Of a stretch of 64,000 nt of DNA, positions 19,038-28,158 are shown piece by piece; position 1 is the first letter of the stretch, and each line of letters opens with the position of its first letter. Position numbers and translations under genes: made by a program. The notes beneath the pieces are model-generated. The model was not told where the DNA came from, searched no databases, and worked only from the letters and a program-made list of their open reading frames with translations. This stretch comes from Testudinibacter aquarius (GTDB taxonomy: Bacteria > Pseudomonadota > Gammaproteobacteria > Enterobacterales > Pasteurellaceae): positions 1 to 64,000 of the forward strand of contig NZ_SMCP01000010.1 in the NCBI RefSeq assembly GCF_004342725.1, read 5' to 3'.

Positions 19038-19562
19038 TTAGAAACCAGCGTCCCAATCCACTTCAATAGTCTTTGTGGCGAGATCGACTCTTTTAACTAC
19101 TGTCTCTTCAAGATACGGAATCAACCGCTCTTGTTGTCCGAAAGCGTCATTCAAATTGGCTTTCACCACTAACACATCGTTCGAACCGGTTTCCATCATG
19201 TCGCTGACGCTGCCCAATTGATAGCCTTGCAGATTCACTACTTGGCAACCGATTAAATCGTGCCAGTAATAGCCTTCTTCAAGCGGTGGGAAGTTTTCCG
19301 CATTCACCCCAATTTCAATATTGGTTAGGGTTTGTGCAATGTCGCGATCATCGATGTTTTTCAGTTTCACGATCAAATCGTTACTGTGGTAGCGCCAGCT
19401 TTCCAGCTCGGTGGCTTGCCATTTTCCCTTGATATTCAAATACCAAGGTTGATAATCGAAGATACTTTCAGCTTGTTCTGTCGATGAATAGATTCGCAAC
19501 CAACCACGGATCCCGTAAGTTGAACCCAACTTGCCGACGATACTGATGTTTTGTGCTGTCAT
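19038..19562 (-). CDS. rimM: Ribosome maturation factor RimM
   Basis: A 174-residue 16S rRNA processing factor that binds ribosomal protein S19. The N-terminal RimM barrel holds [21 protein letters not shown]. The C-terminal PRC-barrel holds [22 protein letters not shown] and ends [15 protein letters not shown]...EVDWDAGF. I start at the ATG at 19562, preceded by AGGTG. A GTG two codons earlier would use up the ribosome site. Between rpsP and trmD. Confidence 0.95.
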   Translation of the reverse strand: MTAQNISIVGKLGSTYGIRGWLRIYSSTEQAESIFDYQPWYLNIKGKWQATELESWRYHSNDLIVKLKNIDDRDIAQTLTNIEIGVNAENFPPLEEGYYWHDLIGCQVVNLQGYQLGSVSDMMETGSNDVLVVKANLNDAFGQQERLIPYLEETVVKRVDLATKTIEVDWDAGF

Positions 19563-19595
19563 ATTCACCTACTTATGTGTTTTGCTTATAGCAGA

Positions 19596-19844
19596 TTACG
19601 CTGCTTTTTTCGCTTCTTTAACCAGCGCAGAAACGCGGTCAGATAAAGATGCACCTTTTTCGATCCAAGCGTTGACACGCTCTAAATCTAAACGTAAACG
19701 TTCTGCTTTACCAGAAGCGATTGGGTTGAAAAAACCAACGCGCTCGATGAAACGACCGTCACGAGGGCAGCGGCTGTCCGCTACAACGATTTGATAAAAT
19801 GGGCGTTTTTTTGCACCGCCACGAGATAAACGAATGGTTACCAT
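19596..19844 (-). CDS. rpsP: 30S ribosomal protein S16
   Basis: An 82-residue ribosomal protein. Begins [20 protein letters not shown], then [21 protein letters not shown] and [22 protein letters not shown]. The ATG is preceded by AGAGGAC. First gene of the operon. A hairpin followed by T residues (19873-19896) lies in its leader. Confidence 0.98.
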   Translation of the reverse strand: MVTIRLSRGGAKKRPFYQIVVADSRCPRDGRFIERVGFFNPIASGKAERLRLDLERVNAWIEKGASLSDRVSALVKEAKKAA

Positions 19845-19864
19845 AGCGTCCTCTAAAATGATAG

Positions 19865-19896
19865 TAAAAATAAAACCCTCGTTCGAGGTGAGGGTG
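19865..19896 (-). promoter_or_regulatory. Leader hairpin with T-tract before rpsP
   Basis: On the minus strand ACCCTC (complement of 19890-19895) pairs with GAGGGT (complement of 19875-19880), followed immediately by TTTATTTTTA, about 20 bases before the rpsP ribosome site. This is the shape of a transcription attenuator. The loop contains an alternative CCTCG/CGAGG pairing. Confidence 0.45.
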
Positions 19897-20067
19897 TCAT
19901 GTACTTTTTACCGCAATGAAGCGATAAAAAGCCGTCAGATTTTACTCTTTTCTGCTGGAATTGCAAGTTTTAGTGCGGGCTTTAGCAAATCAATCTTGCC
20001 ATAGCATTTGTGAAGGCATGGAAATTACGTTTATAATGAGAACTGTTATTAATAAATAGGAAGCACA

Positions 20068-20436
20068 ATGCCGTTGATCAAATTTATCTATATTTTATTG
20101 GGCTTTATTGCGCTTGGTTTAGGAATTATCGGGATTCCGCTGCCGGTGCTGCCGACCACGCCTTTTCTATTGCTGGCGTTGTACTTCTTTGCTAAAAGCT
20201 CTGAGCGGTTGCACAGTTGGTTTTTGCAGACCGCACTTTATCATAAATACCTGAAAACCTTTGACGAGCAGCGGGCATTGACGTTGAAAAGTAAGATTTA
20301 TATTTTGCTGTTATCCACCGGCATGATTGCAATCAGCTATTATTTTTTACCCTCGATTTATGGGCGGATTTCATTGCTGGTGCTGCTGTTGATCGAATAC
20401 TGGTTTTTCTTTTTTTGGATCAAAACGATTCGTTAA
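20068..20436 (+). CDS. DUF454 (YbaN-family) inner-membrane protein
   Basis: A 122-residue membrane protein of unknown function. The family block GIIGIPLPVLPTTPFLLLALYFFAKSS spans the first hydrophobic hairpin, followed by LHSWFLQTALYHKYL (carrying an uptake signal in its DNA) and two further C-terminal helices. AGGAAG precedes the ATG. Monocistronic, divergent from rpsP. Confidence 0.85.
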   Translation: MPLIKFIYILLGFIALGLGIIGIPLPVLPTTPFLLLALYFFAKSSERLHSWFLQTALYHKYLKTFDEQRALTLKSKIYILLLSTGMIAISYYFLPSIYGRISLLVLLLIEYWFFFFWIKTIR

Positions 20437-20547
20437 TTTTATCGGATAAATCAATGGATTTTATATTATTTTTTGAGCATACTTAGGGGCGAGTTTTTTT
20501 ATCTTTCATCTTGTTTAACTCTCTATTCAAAATAAAAAGGAACTAGT

Positions 20548-22212
20548 ATGAAGTCTTTATTAAAATTAAGCACTTGCGCAGGTGTTATCCTAAGCACTTT
20601 GGCATTTTCCGGTTTGGCACAGGCGGAGTATGAGAAAGACCGCACTTACCAATTGACTGTGCTGCACACCAATGATTTGCATGGTCGTTTTTGGACCAAT
20701 CAAAACGGGGAATATGGCTTGGCGGCACAAAAAACCTTGATTGACCGCATTCGTAAAGAAGTTACCGACAAAGGTGGAGATGTGATTCTGCTCAATGCCG
20801 GTGACTACAACACCGGTATTCCGGAGTCTGATTTGCAAAATGCCAAGCCGGATATCGAAGCGATGAATATCATCGGCTATGAAGCGTTGGTGTTGGGCAA
20901 CCATGAATTTGATAATCCGTTGCAATTGTTGGATATGCAGGAGAGTTGGGCAAAATTCCCGTTCTTGTCCGCTAACGTGTTTAACAAAAAAGATGGCAGT
21001 TTGTTGGTGAAGCCTTATACCATCTTAGATAAACAGGGGCTGAAAGTGGCGGTGGTCGGTTTGACTACGGAAGACACTGCTAAATTAGGCAACCCGGAAT
21101 TTATTTCGAATGTAGAGTTTATCCGCCCGGCAGAAGCCGCTAAAGATGTACTTGCCAGCCTTAACAGCAATGAAAAACCGGACATTAAAATCGGCTTGAC
21201 CCATATGGGCTATTACCATGACGCCCAATACGGTTCGAATGCACCGGGCGATGTGTCGATGGCACGGGAATTGGAAAAAGGTGCGTTTGACATGATCCTC
21301 GGCGGTCACAGTCATGATACGGTTTGTATTAATGATGACGGCAGTTTCAACCTTAAATACAAACCGGGCGATGCCTGTAAACCAGCCTTTGAAAACGGTA
21401 CTTGGATCATGCAGGCCGGTGAGTGGGGTAAATATGTCGGACGCGCTGACTTTGAATTTAAAAACGGTGATCTGAAATTGGTTGGCTACCAACTGATTCC
21501 GGTTAATCTAAAAGATAAAGTTAAAAATGCCGAAGGTAAAACGGAATATGTGTTGTTCCAAGAAGAGATTGCGGCTGATCCAGAGTTGCTGGCACATTTG
21601 AAAACCTATCAAGACAAAGGTGATGAATTGCTTGGGGTTGAAGTAGGCAGTGTCAACGAGAAACTAGAAGGGGATCGCAACGTTATCCGTTTCCAACAAA
21701 CCAATTTGGGGCGGCTGATTGCTCGCTCACAAAAAGAGCGTGCCAAAGCCGATATCGGGATCATGAATTCCGGTGGTATTCGTGCTTCTATCGAGCCGGG
21801 CAAAGTGACCTATAAAGATATTTTAACCGTGCAGCCGTTCGGGAATATCATCAGCTATGTTGAGCTAAACGGACAGGAATTACTCGATTATTTAGATGTG
21901 GTGGCATTGAAAGAAATTGATTCCGGCGCTTATGCCCAATTTGCCGGCATTAGCATGACGGTCGATCGCGCTGCGAAAAAAGTGTCGGATGTCAAAATTA
22001 ATGGTGAAGCGCTGGATTTGAAAAAAACCTATCGCGTCTCTTTGCCAAGCTTTAGTGCGGCAGGTGGGGACGGTTATCCGGTGGTGATCAATAATCCAAC
22101 CTATGTTAATACCGGCTTTGTCGATGCGGAGAGCCTGAAACTCTATTTTGAAGAGAACTCACCAATCGATGCTAGCCAATTTAAAAACGATAATGAGATT
22201 ATTTATAAATAA
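20548..22212 (+). CDS. Periplasmic 5'-nucleotidase / UDP-sugar hydrolase
   Basis: A 554-residue UshA/NucA-type metallophosphoesterase that hydrolyses nucleotides in the periplasm. In H. influenzae such enzymes feed NAD-derived nucleotide salvage. A signal peptide with AQA cleavage ends near residue 26. The metal-site blocks are LTVLHTNDLHGRF, LLNAGDYNTG, VLGNHEFDN, GLTHMGY and LGGHSHD. The C-terminal 5'-nucleotidase domain (from about 340) has IGIMNSGGIRASIEPG and PSFSAAGGDGYPV. Closest in length to UshA (550). Whether nucA or ushA is the proper name cannot be decided here. Followed by a strong terminator. Confidence 0.93.
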   Translation: MKSLLKLSTCAGVILSTLAFSGLAQAEYEKDRTYQLTVLHTNDLHGRFWTNQNGEYGLAAQKTLIDRIRKEVTDKGGDVILLNAGDYNTGIPESDLQNAKPDIEAMNIIGYEALVLGNHEFDNPLQLLDMQESWAKFPFLSANVFNKKDGSLLVKPYTILDKQGLKVAVVGLTTEDTAKLGNPEFISNVEFIRPAEAAKDVLASLNSNEKPDIKIGLTHMGYYHDAQYGSNAPGDVSMARELEKGAFDMILGGHSHDTVCINDDGSFNLKYKPGDACKPAFENGTWIMQAGEWGKYVGRADFEFKNGDLKLVGYQLIPVNLKDKVKNAEGKTEYVLFQEEIAADPELLAHLKTYQDKGDELLGVEVGSVNEKLEGDRNVIRFQQTNLGRLIARSQKERAKADIGIMNSGGIRASIEPGKVTYKDILTVQPFGNIISYVELNGQELLDYLDVVALKEIDSGAYAQFAGISMTVDRAAKKVSDVKINGEALDLKKTYRVSLPSFSAAGGDGYPVVINNPTYVNTGFVDAESLKLYFEENSPIDASQFKNDNEIIYK

Positions 22213-22242
22213 TCCGAGTAAGCAACAATAGATCTTCAAACA

Positions 22243-22280
22243 AAAATCCGATAGTGTACACATTATCGGATTTTATTTTT
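22243..22280 (+). terminator. Terminator after the 5'-nucleotidase gene
   Basis: AAAATCCGATA (22243-22253) pairs with TATCGGATTTT (22264-22274), followed by ATTTTTT. An 11-bp perfect stem. Confidence 0.9.
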
Positions 22281-22292
22281 TAATGGATTGTT

Positions 22293-24119
22293 ATGTTAGT
22301 CAAACCGCACTTTTCACGTTTTGTTGTTTTATTGAGCGTTATACTTTTTATGCTGCATTTGATCAGCGGCACGAGTTTTGCCAATGATCTGTTCGGCAAA
22401 AAAGAGCGGTTTTTACCGCCGCATGAAGCTTTTATCTTTTCAGCGCAAGCGGATCAGCAAACCTTAAACCTCAATTGGCAGATTGCCGAAGGTTATTATT
22501 TATATCAACGTGAAATCTCACTTGAGGACGCACAGGGTCGCATCACCGATTTGGCATTGCCGCCCGCTACGCCGTATCATGATGAATTTTTCGGGGAAGT
22601 TCAAATTTACCGCAATCAGTTAGCATTTGCCGTACCGTTACATAACCGCAATGGAAAAATTACCGTTCACTATCAAGGGTGTACTAGCGGTTTTTGCTAT
22701 CCTCCGGAAACCCAGGAATTGGATTTGGCTGCGTTAGCAAGCGGGCAAAATACAACGGCGATAGCCGGAGATCGCCCTGTGGATACGCTGCAACAAAGTG
22801 CGGTCGTAGCAGACAACAGTAACGTTGACGATAGCGTATTTAATCGTAATAGCACCGAAGAGTTAGCCAGTAATCTGGGCGAAAACAAATTCAGTATTCT
22901 GTGGTTTTTTGTTTTAGGGTTAGGTCTGGCGTTTACCCCTTGCGTACTGCCGATGTTGCCACTGCTTTCCTCGATTGTAATCGGACAAAAACAGCGTCCG
23001 CACAGCCTGCGTGCGTTGCTGCTGAGCGTGGTTTATATTCAAGGCATGGCGCTGACCTATACCGCACTAGGCTTGCTGGTGGTCGCGATTGGGTTGCCGT
23101 TTCAAATTGCATTGCAAAGCCCTTATGTCTTGATTGCATTTTCAATTCTGTTTGTGGTTTTAGCCTGCTCGATGTTTGGTGTGTTCACCTTGCAACTGCC
23201 GTCTTCTTGGCAAAACAAACTGAATCAAATGAGCCAAAAACAGAGTGGCGGCGCGTATTGGAATGTGTTTTTAATGGGGATGATTGCAGGATTGGTGGCA
23301 TCCCCTTGTGTCAGTGCACCGCTGTCGGGCGCATTGTTATATGTGGCGCAAAGTGGTGATTTTGTGACCGGTGGCTTGAGTTTGTATCTGCTGGCGCTGG
23401 GTATGGGCGTGCCGTTGGTACTGGTAACATTGTTCGGCAACCGAATTTTGCCCAAAGGTGGCGTGTGGCAAGAAAAAGTCAAAATTGCCTTTGGTTTTGT
23501 AATGTTGGCAGTGCCGGTTTTCTTAATCTCACGTTTGATCCCTGAAATTTGGGGTGAGCGGTTATGGTCGTTGCTCGGCGTAGCATTTTTCCTTTGGTTG
23601 ACTTCTGCCATCAGTGATAAAAAATCCCTATTGGGGATCAAACTGCTGCCGTTGCTTGCTGCGATCGTATTGGCGCAGCCGTTGGTGAGTTGGATTGGGC
23701 AAATGATAAACGGCAATACGCTGACCAGCCAAACCGAGCCACAACATCTGCGTTTTAATGCGGTGTCGGACTATGCCGATTTACAGCAGCAGTTGCAACA
23801 AAATAGCGGTAAAGTGGTGATGTTGGATCTGTATGCGGATTGGTGTGTGGCGTGCAAAGAGTTTGAAAAATATACCTTCAGTGATCCGCAAGTGCAGCAG
23901 CAGATGGCAAAAATGGTGCTATTGCGAGCAGATTTGACCCGCAACAGCCCACAAAACCGCACGTTGATGGAAAACTTGAATATTGTCGGTTTGCCAACCA
24001 TTATTTTCTTTGATCCAAGCGGAAAAGAGATTGCTAACAGCCGCATCAGCGGATTTTTGGACGCCAGACAATTTGAACAATGGTTAGCACCGTTACTGAA
24101 ACAACGTGATCAACAGTAA
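22293..24119 (+). CDS. dsbD: Thiol:disulfide interchange protein DsbD
   Basis: Inner-membrane protein of 608 residues that carries electrons from cytoplasmic thioredoxin to periplasmic DsbC/CcmG-type partners. A signal peptide ends near SFAND. The N-terminal domain has the redox pair CTSGFC in HYQGCTSGFCYPPE. Eight hydrophobic helices follow, with the paired cysteines in FTPCVLPMLP and ASPCVSAPLSG. The C-terminal thioredoxin domain has ADWCVACKEFEKYTF. All six catalytic cysteines are present. The start codon lies 12 bp after the preceding terminator. Confidence 0.96.
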   Translation: MLVKPHFSRFVVLLSVILFMLHLISGTSFANDLFGKKERFLPPHEAFIFSAQADQQTLNLNWQIAEGYYLYQREISLEDAQGRITDLALPPATPYHDEFFGEVQIYRNQLAFAVPLHNRNGKITVHYQGCTSGFCYPPETQELDLAALASGQNTTAIAGDRPVDTLQQSAVVADNSNVDDSVFNRNSTEELASNLGENKFSILWFFVLGLGLAFTPCVLPMLPLLSSIVIGQKQRPHSLRALLLSVVYIQGMALTYTALGLLVVAIGLPFQIALQSPYVLIAFSILFVVLACSMFGVFTLQLPSSWQNKLNQMSQKQSGGAYWNVFLMGMIAGLVASPCVSAPLSGALLYVAQSGDFVTGGLSLYLLALGMGVPLVLVTLFGNRILPKGGVWQEKVKIAFGFVMLAVPVFLISRLIPEIWGERLWSLLGVAFFLWLTSAISDKKSLLGIKLLPLLAAIVLAQPLVSWIGQMINGNTLTSQTEPQHLRFNAVSDYADLQQQLQQNSGKVVMLDLYADWCVACKEFEKYTFSDPQVQQQMAKMVLLRADLTRNSPQNRTLMENLNIVGLPTIIFFDPSGKEIANSRISGFLDARQFEQWLAPLLKQRDQQ

Positions 24120-24159
24120 CACTATCATAAGTAACACACTATCATAGTAGAAGTGCGGT

Positions 24160-24627
24160 TCAGGCTTTCAGGTGGTAAATGACCTGATTGCTGGAACCGC
24201 GCCACAACAGTTTCGGATCGGCAAGTTGTTGGATAAATTTGCCGTCGATTAACACGTCGACATACGCCAAAAACGTTTGCTGTTCGGCGTTCAGCTCTTG
24301 CAGGCGATAGCCGGTCCATAACCAAATATCTTTATCGGGGCATTCATGTTTAATCCGTTGCACCAGCGGCAAAAGTGCGGTCAGGTTTTTCGGGTGCAGC
24401 GGGTCACCGCCGCTGAGGCTCAAGCCTTGCCGCTTGATGCGTGTATCTTTTAAATCCGCCAGAATTTGATCTTCCATCGCCTGATCAAACGGCACACCGG
24501 CGCAGAACGACCAGCTTTTTTGGTTGTAGCAGCCTTTGCATTGGTGCTCGCACCCTGCCACAAACAGGGTGCAGCGTGTACCTTCGCCGTTGACCACATC
24601 CACCGGATAATATTGCAGATAGTTCAT
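24160..24627 (-). CDS. nrdG: Anaerobic ribonucleotide reductase-activating protein
   Basis: A 155-residue radical-SAM enzyme that generates the glycyl radical on NrdD. The cluster motif CEHQCKGCYNQ (CX3CX2C) is near residue 28, with NGEGTRCTLFVAGC before it and LSLSGGDPLHPKN and DIWLWTGYRLQEL after. The ATG at 24627 aligns with the family start; a GTG three codons earlier is less likely. It starts 12 bases after nrdD. Confidence 0.95.
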   Translation of the reverse strand: MNYLQYYPVDVVNGEGTRCTLFVAGCEHQCKGCYNQKSWSFCAGVPFDQAMEDQILADLKDTRIKRQGLSLSGGDPLHPKNLTALLPLVQRIKHECPDKDIWLWTGYRLQELNAEQQTFLAYVDVLIDGKFIQQLADPKLLWRGSSNQVIYHLKA

Positions 24628-24639
24628 TGTGACCACACT

Positions 24640-26763
24640 TTACAGGTGTTTCACTCGGCGTTTGACTTCTTCCTGCTTGCCGCTGTTGAACGGGCGCGCA
24701 TCCGGGCTGCCGAGATAGCCGCACACCCGACGCGTGACCGAAACCGTGCTGCTGTCGTGGTTGCCGCAGGACGGGCAGGTGAAGCCTTTGCTGGTGCAGT
24801 CGAATTCGCCTTTGTAGCCGCAGCCGTAACATTCGTCGATCGGGGTATTGGTGCCGTAATACGGCACGCGCGCATAGCTGTAATCCCACACATCTTCCAG
24901 CGCTTTGAGATTGCGCTGCATATTCGGGTATTCGCCGTAGCAGATAAAACCGCCGTTGGCGATCGGTGGATAGGCCATTTCAAAATCCAGTTTGTCGTAT
25001 GGATTGACCTTCTTTTCCACGTCCAAATGGAAACTGTTAGTGTAGTAGCCTTTGTCGGTTACGCCATCAATAATCCCGAACACTTTGCTGTCGAGACGAC
25101 AAAAGCGATCACACAGATTTTCGCTCGGGGTAGAATACAGGCTGAACGCATAACCGCTCTCTTGTTTCCACGCCTCAACCGCACTTCGCAAGTGCTGCAC
25201 AATATCTAAGCCTTTTTGCCACAAGGTTTGTTGATCATAAATAGGGCTGCCGAATAGCGCGTTGATGGTTTCGTGAATGCCGATATAACCGAGCGAAATC
25301 GAGGCACGTCCGTTTTTGAAAATGTCCGCCACACAATCATCGGCTTGCAGCCGCACGCCACAAGCGCCCTCCATATATAAAATCGGTGCAACCCGCGCTT
25401 TGGTCTGCTGCAAACGGGCAATGCGCGTCATCAGCGCTTTTTTGGCAACCGCCAAACGTTGGTCTAACAGCTGATAGAACCGCACTTCGTCACCTTGCGC
25501 TTCCAGTGCAATACGCGGCAGATTCAAACTGACCACGCCGAGATTATTGCGCCCTTCGTGGATTTCCTGCTGATCCTGTTCATATTTGCCCAAAAAGCTG
25601 CGGCAGCCCATCGGCGCTTTGAATGAACCGGTCACTTGCACCACTTGGTCGTAATTCAGAATATCCGGATACATCCGCTCACTGGCGCATTTCAGTGCCA
25701 GTTGTTTGATGTCGTAATTGGGATCACCAGCGTGCAGATTCAAGCCTTGTTTTAGGGTAAAGACCAGTTTCGGGAAAATGGCGGTTTTGTGGTTTCTGCC
25801 TAAGCCTTGAATCCGGTTTTGTAGAATCGCCTGTTGAATCAGGCGGGCTTGCCAGCTGGTACCCAAGCCGAAACCAAAGGTGACAAACGGCGTTTGTCCG
25901 TTGGCGGTGTGCAGGGTGTTGACTTCATATTCCAGCGATTGAAACGCATCGAAACACTCTTTTTGCAAGCGCGCATTAGCGTAGCCTTCCGCATCGGCAA
26001 TCTGCCATTCTGCTGCGACCGCCAAATGCTTTTCATAGCTTTTTTGTACATAGGGCGCCAACACTTCGTCAATCCGATTGATGGTGGTGCCGCCGTAAAT
26101 ATGACTGGCGACCTGCGCGATGATTTGTGCGGTGACGGCGGTGGCGGTGGTGATTGATTTCGGGGTTTCAATTTCGGCATTGCCCATTTTAAAGCCTTGC
26201 TCCAACATACCTTGCAGATCGACCAGCATACAGTTGAACATCGGGAAGAACGGTGCATAATCCAGATCGTGATAGTGGATTTCGCCTTTTTCGTGTGCCG
26301 CCACCACATCGGCCGGCAGCAGATAGCGCTTGGCGTAGTGTTTTGCCACAATGCCTGCCAGCAGATCGCGCTGGGTTGGGATCACTTTGGCATCTTTATT
26401 GGCGTTTTCATTCAGAATTTCCAGATTACTTTGCTCAATCAGACCCTCGATCTCTTGTGTCAACTGGCTGCGTTTTTCGCGTGCCAAATCGCGATCGTGT
26501 CGGTATTCGATATAGGCTCGGGCAATTTGCGGATACTGGCTCTTCATCAACTTCTCTTCGACCAGCGACTGAATGTGCGCAATATCAATCTGTTGCTGAT
26601 AGTGGCTGAAAATCTGCTGACAAACTTCATTACTGATATGTGAGCAAAATGCTTCGTTGTTGATTTCGCAGGCAACCGCTGCTTTACGGATAGCTTGTAG
26701 AATACGCTCTGCCACGAACGGCGTGCTGGTGCCGTCTCTTTTGATGACTTGTAACCCCGACAT
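24640..26763 (-). CDS. nrdD: Anaerobic ribonucleoside-triphosphate reductase (class III)
   Basis: A 707-residue enzyme reducing ribonucleotides to deoxyribonucleotides under anaerobiosis. An N-terminal ATP-cone (about residues 1-95) begins LQVIKRDGTSTPF. The catalytic barrel has HYHDLDYAPFFPMFNCMLVD and CRSFLGKYE. The zinc site is CYGCGYKGEFDC...CPSC, and the glycyl-radical loop is RRVCGYLGSPDARPFN at the C-terminus. Operon with nrdG. Its upstream region has paired NrdR boxes and an FNR box. Confidence 0.97.
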   Translation of the reverse strand: MSGLQVIKRDGTSTPFVAERILQAIRKAAVACEINNEAFCSHISNEVCQQIFSHYQQQIDIAHIQSLVEEKLMKSQYPQIARAYIEYRHDRDLAREKRSQLTQEIEGLIEQSNLEILNENANKDAKVIPTQRDLLAGIVAKHYAKRYLLPADVVAAHEKGEIHYHDLDYAPFFPMFNCMLVDLQGMLEQGFKMGNAEIETPKSITTATAVTAQIIAQVASHIYGGTTINRIDEVLAPYVQKSYEKHLAVAAEWQIADAEGYANARLQKECFDAFQSLEYEVNTLHTANGQTPFVTFGFGLGTSWQARLIQQAILQNRIQGLGRNHKTAIFPKLVFTLKQGLNLHAGDPNYDIKQLALKCASERMYPDILNYDQVVQVTGSFKAPMGCRSFLGKYEQDQQEIHEGRNNLGVVSLNLPRIALEAQGDEVRFYQLLDQRLAVAKKALMTRIARLQQTKARVAPILYMEGACGVRLQADDCVADIFKNGRASISLGYIGIHETINALFGSPIYDQQTLWQKGLDIVQHLRSAVEAWKQESGYAFSLYSTPSENLCDRFCRLDSKVFGIIDGVTDKGYYTNSFHLDVEKKVNPYDKLDFEMAYPPIANGGFICYGEYPNMQRNLKALEDVWDYSYARVPYYGTNTPIDECYGCGYKGEFDCTSKGFTCPSCGNHDSSTVSVTRRVCGYLGSPDARPFNSGKQEEVKRRVKHL

Positions 26764-26798
26764 AAAAACCCCTTATACGGATAAACTAAAAAACGTAG

Positions 26799-26845
26799 AC
26801 ACTATATATAGACATTATTTTCTTTTAAAGCACTGTATATTGATT
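26799..26845 (-). promoter_or_regulatory. Pair of NrdR boxes before nrdD
   Basis: Box 1 is ACACTATATATAGACA (26799-26814) and box 2 GCACTGTATATTGATT (26830-26845). Both follow the NrdR consensus ACACWATATATWGTGT around its CWATATATWG core, with at most one core mismatch each. Starts are 31 bp apart, the three-helical-turn spacing known for NrdR. This predicts repression of nrdDG by NrdR when dATP is high. Confidence 0.8.
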
Positions 26846-26847
26846 TT

Positions 26848-26861
26848 TTGATCTGTGTCAA
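26848..26861. promoter_or_regulatory. FNR box before nrdD
   Basis: TTGATCTGTGTCAA matches the FNR consensus TTGAT-N4-ATCAA at nine of ten positions. It lies directly upstream of the NrdR pair, about 85-98 bp before the nrdD start, a sensible place for anaerobic activation. Confidence 0.75.
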
Positions 26862-26944
26862 ATAAAAATAGTTATCAAAAAATAAGGTGTTGATTTTTTG
26901 TTGTAAATGAGTTTAGACGGTAAAATAGTAGTGAAAGTGCGGTT

Positions 26945-27238
26945 TTATTGGTTGAGTAAGGTTTGCACCACGGCTGGAATCAGTTTCGGCTCAGGGATAA
27001 AAACTTGTTTATGTCGGTTGAGTTCGCCTTTTTCTAGCACGATACTGCTTTTAGCCACTTTGAACTGTTTGGCGAGAAATTTCAGCAGGTGGGCGTTGGC
27101 TTGTCCGTCAACGGGTGGGGCGGTGATGCTGATTTTCAGTTCACCATCATGCAAGCCGATAATCTGGTCTTTGCTGGCTTTGGGTTGCAGCACAATTTTA
27201 AGCCGCAACCCGTTTTCGCACTGCACTATGGCGGACAC
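26945..27238 (-). CDS. yggU: YggU family (DUF167) protein
   Basis: A 97-residue protein of unknown function. Family block: [43 protein letters not shown], then [12 protein letters not shown] use the GTG at 27238, which begins [11 protein letters not shown] and aligns with E. coli YggU. It follows the yggT stop by two bases, so translation is coupled. A longer frame would overlap yggT. Confidence 0.88.
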   Translation of the reverse strand: MSAIVQCENGLRLKIVLQPKASKDQIIGLHDGELKISITAPPVDGQANAHLLKFLAKQFKVAKSSIVLEKGELNRHKQVFIPEPKLIPAVVQTLLNQ

Positions 27239-27240
27239 GG

Positions 27241-27789
27241 TTATGCCAACACCCACAGCGAACCGAAGAAATCCAGCAGCAGGTTGTTGCCTAAAATCAG
27301 GATAAATGCTAATGCCATCACGGAAAAATCGATCATACCGGTTTTTGGCAAAATTTTACGGATCGGCGCCAGCAGCGGTTCGGTAATTCGGTATAGTTGA
27401 TATTCCAATGGATGGCTGCCTTGGGAAAACCAGCTCATCACTGCGCGGATTAAAATTGCCCAGAAGATAATCTCGCCAAAAGCTTTGATCACGGCTAAAC
27501 CACCGATGATGGCAAATTGCCATAAACTTGCGCCTTCAAAACTACCGATTAATAGCGGATATTTCAGCATATTGATCACAAACGCCAACACTAAGGCGGC
27601 AAAATCAATATTTTTTCGGGTTGGGATCAGTTTGCGCAACGGTGCTAATACCGGTTGGGTCAGCTTGACAACGGCTTGCGACAGCGGGCTGTAAAAATCC
27701 ACTTGGCAGTATTGGAACCAAGCGCGTAACACCAAAATAAAGGTATAAAGCCCGACAACAGTCTGAATTAAAAATTGTAATGTGTTCAT
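27241..27789 (-). CDS. yggT: YggT family membrane protein
   Basis: A 182-residue inner-membrane protein made of two YGGT repeats. Each repeat has [22 protein letters not shown] or [16 protein letters not shown] followed by IDF..., with two hydrophobic helices per repeat. Family members are linked to osmotic or K+ stress and cell-envelope organisation, but the activity is unknown. Co-transcribed with yggU. Its upstream region abuts an inverted uptake-signal pair and a MITE-like element. Confidence 0.88.
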   Translation of the reverse strand: MNTLQFLIQTVVGLYTFILVLRAWFQYCQVDFYSPLSQAVVKLTQPVLAPLRKLIPTRKNIDFAALVLAFVINMLKYPLLIGSFEGASLWQFAIIGGLAVIKAFGEIIFWAILIRAVMSWFSQGSHPLEYQLYRITEPLLAPIRKILPKTGMIDFSVMALAFILILGNNLLLDFFGSLWVLA

Positions 27790-27810
27790 GAGAATCCTTT
27801 AAATAGCAAA

Positions 27811-27832
27811 AGTGCGGTCTGAAAACCGCACT
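27811..27832. repeat. Inverted pair of uptake signals upstream of yggT
   Basis: AGTGCGGT (27811-27818) and ACCGCACT (27825-27832) form an 8-bp hairpin about 22-43 bp before the yggT start, immediately next to the MITE-like element. Confidence 0.6.
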
Positions 27833-27837
27833 ATATG

Positions 27838-28116
27838 GGGTCTGTTGATGTTTGTTTATATTTTGAGTTGTTGTTTAAAATGAGCACAATCTAGGCGTAA
27901 GCCGAAATCAATAGTGGGACTATTGATGAGGTTTACAACGACGAGTGTGCTCATTTTAAACACAATCCGTAGGACTATGGCGTTTTTTCGCCACTACGTC
28001 GTTAAAAGTCGTTCGTTTAGAATGACTAAACTTCACAACTTTTGCCTTAGTTATTTGCAAAAAGAGTGGCGAAAAATAGTCTATAGCTCAAATTATAAAC
28101 AAACATCAACAGACCC
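27838..28116. mobile_element. MITE-like element, copy 2 (between yggT and yggL)
   Basis: 279 bp. Terminal inverted repeats of 30 bp (GGGTCTGTTGATGTTTGTTT at the left end, its complement at the right) differ at one position. Inside lie GTTTAAAATGAGCACA/TGTGCTCATTTTAAAC around a nested CAATAGT-GGG-ACTATTG hairpin, and TTTTTCGCCACT/AGTGGCGAAAAA. Same orientation as copy 1. A 68-codon frame at 27914-28120 lies within it. The matching frame is broken in copy 1, so I do not call it a gene. Confidence 0.88.
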
Positions 28117-28158
28117 CTAGATAGGATTAAATCGGAAAAATTCAAGTTCTGATTGACA

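Noticed and set aside
22921..23359. 152-codon second plus-strand frame inside dsbD
   Set aside because: It lies in the +1 frame of dsbD across the membrane domain. The dsbD frame contains all six redox cysteines and is uninterrupted.
27838..28116. Reading the three palindromic repeats as a CRISPR array or tRNA-like element
   Set aside because: The copies are kilobases apart with no regular spacers. I saw no CRISPR repeats or cas genes anywhere in the window.
27914..28120. 68-codon frame inside MITE copy 2, and a similar one on the minus strand at 40319-40546
   Set aside because: They lie wholly within the repeat, their counterpart in copy 1 is broken, and the inverted-repeat structure explains the sequence better.
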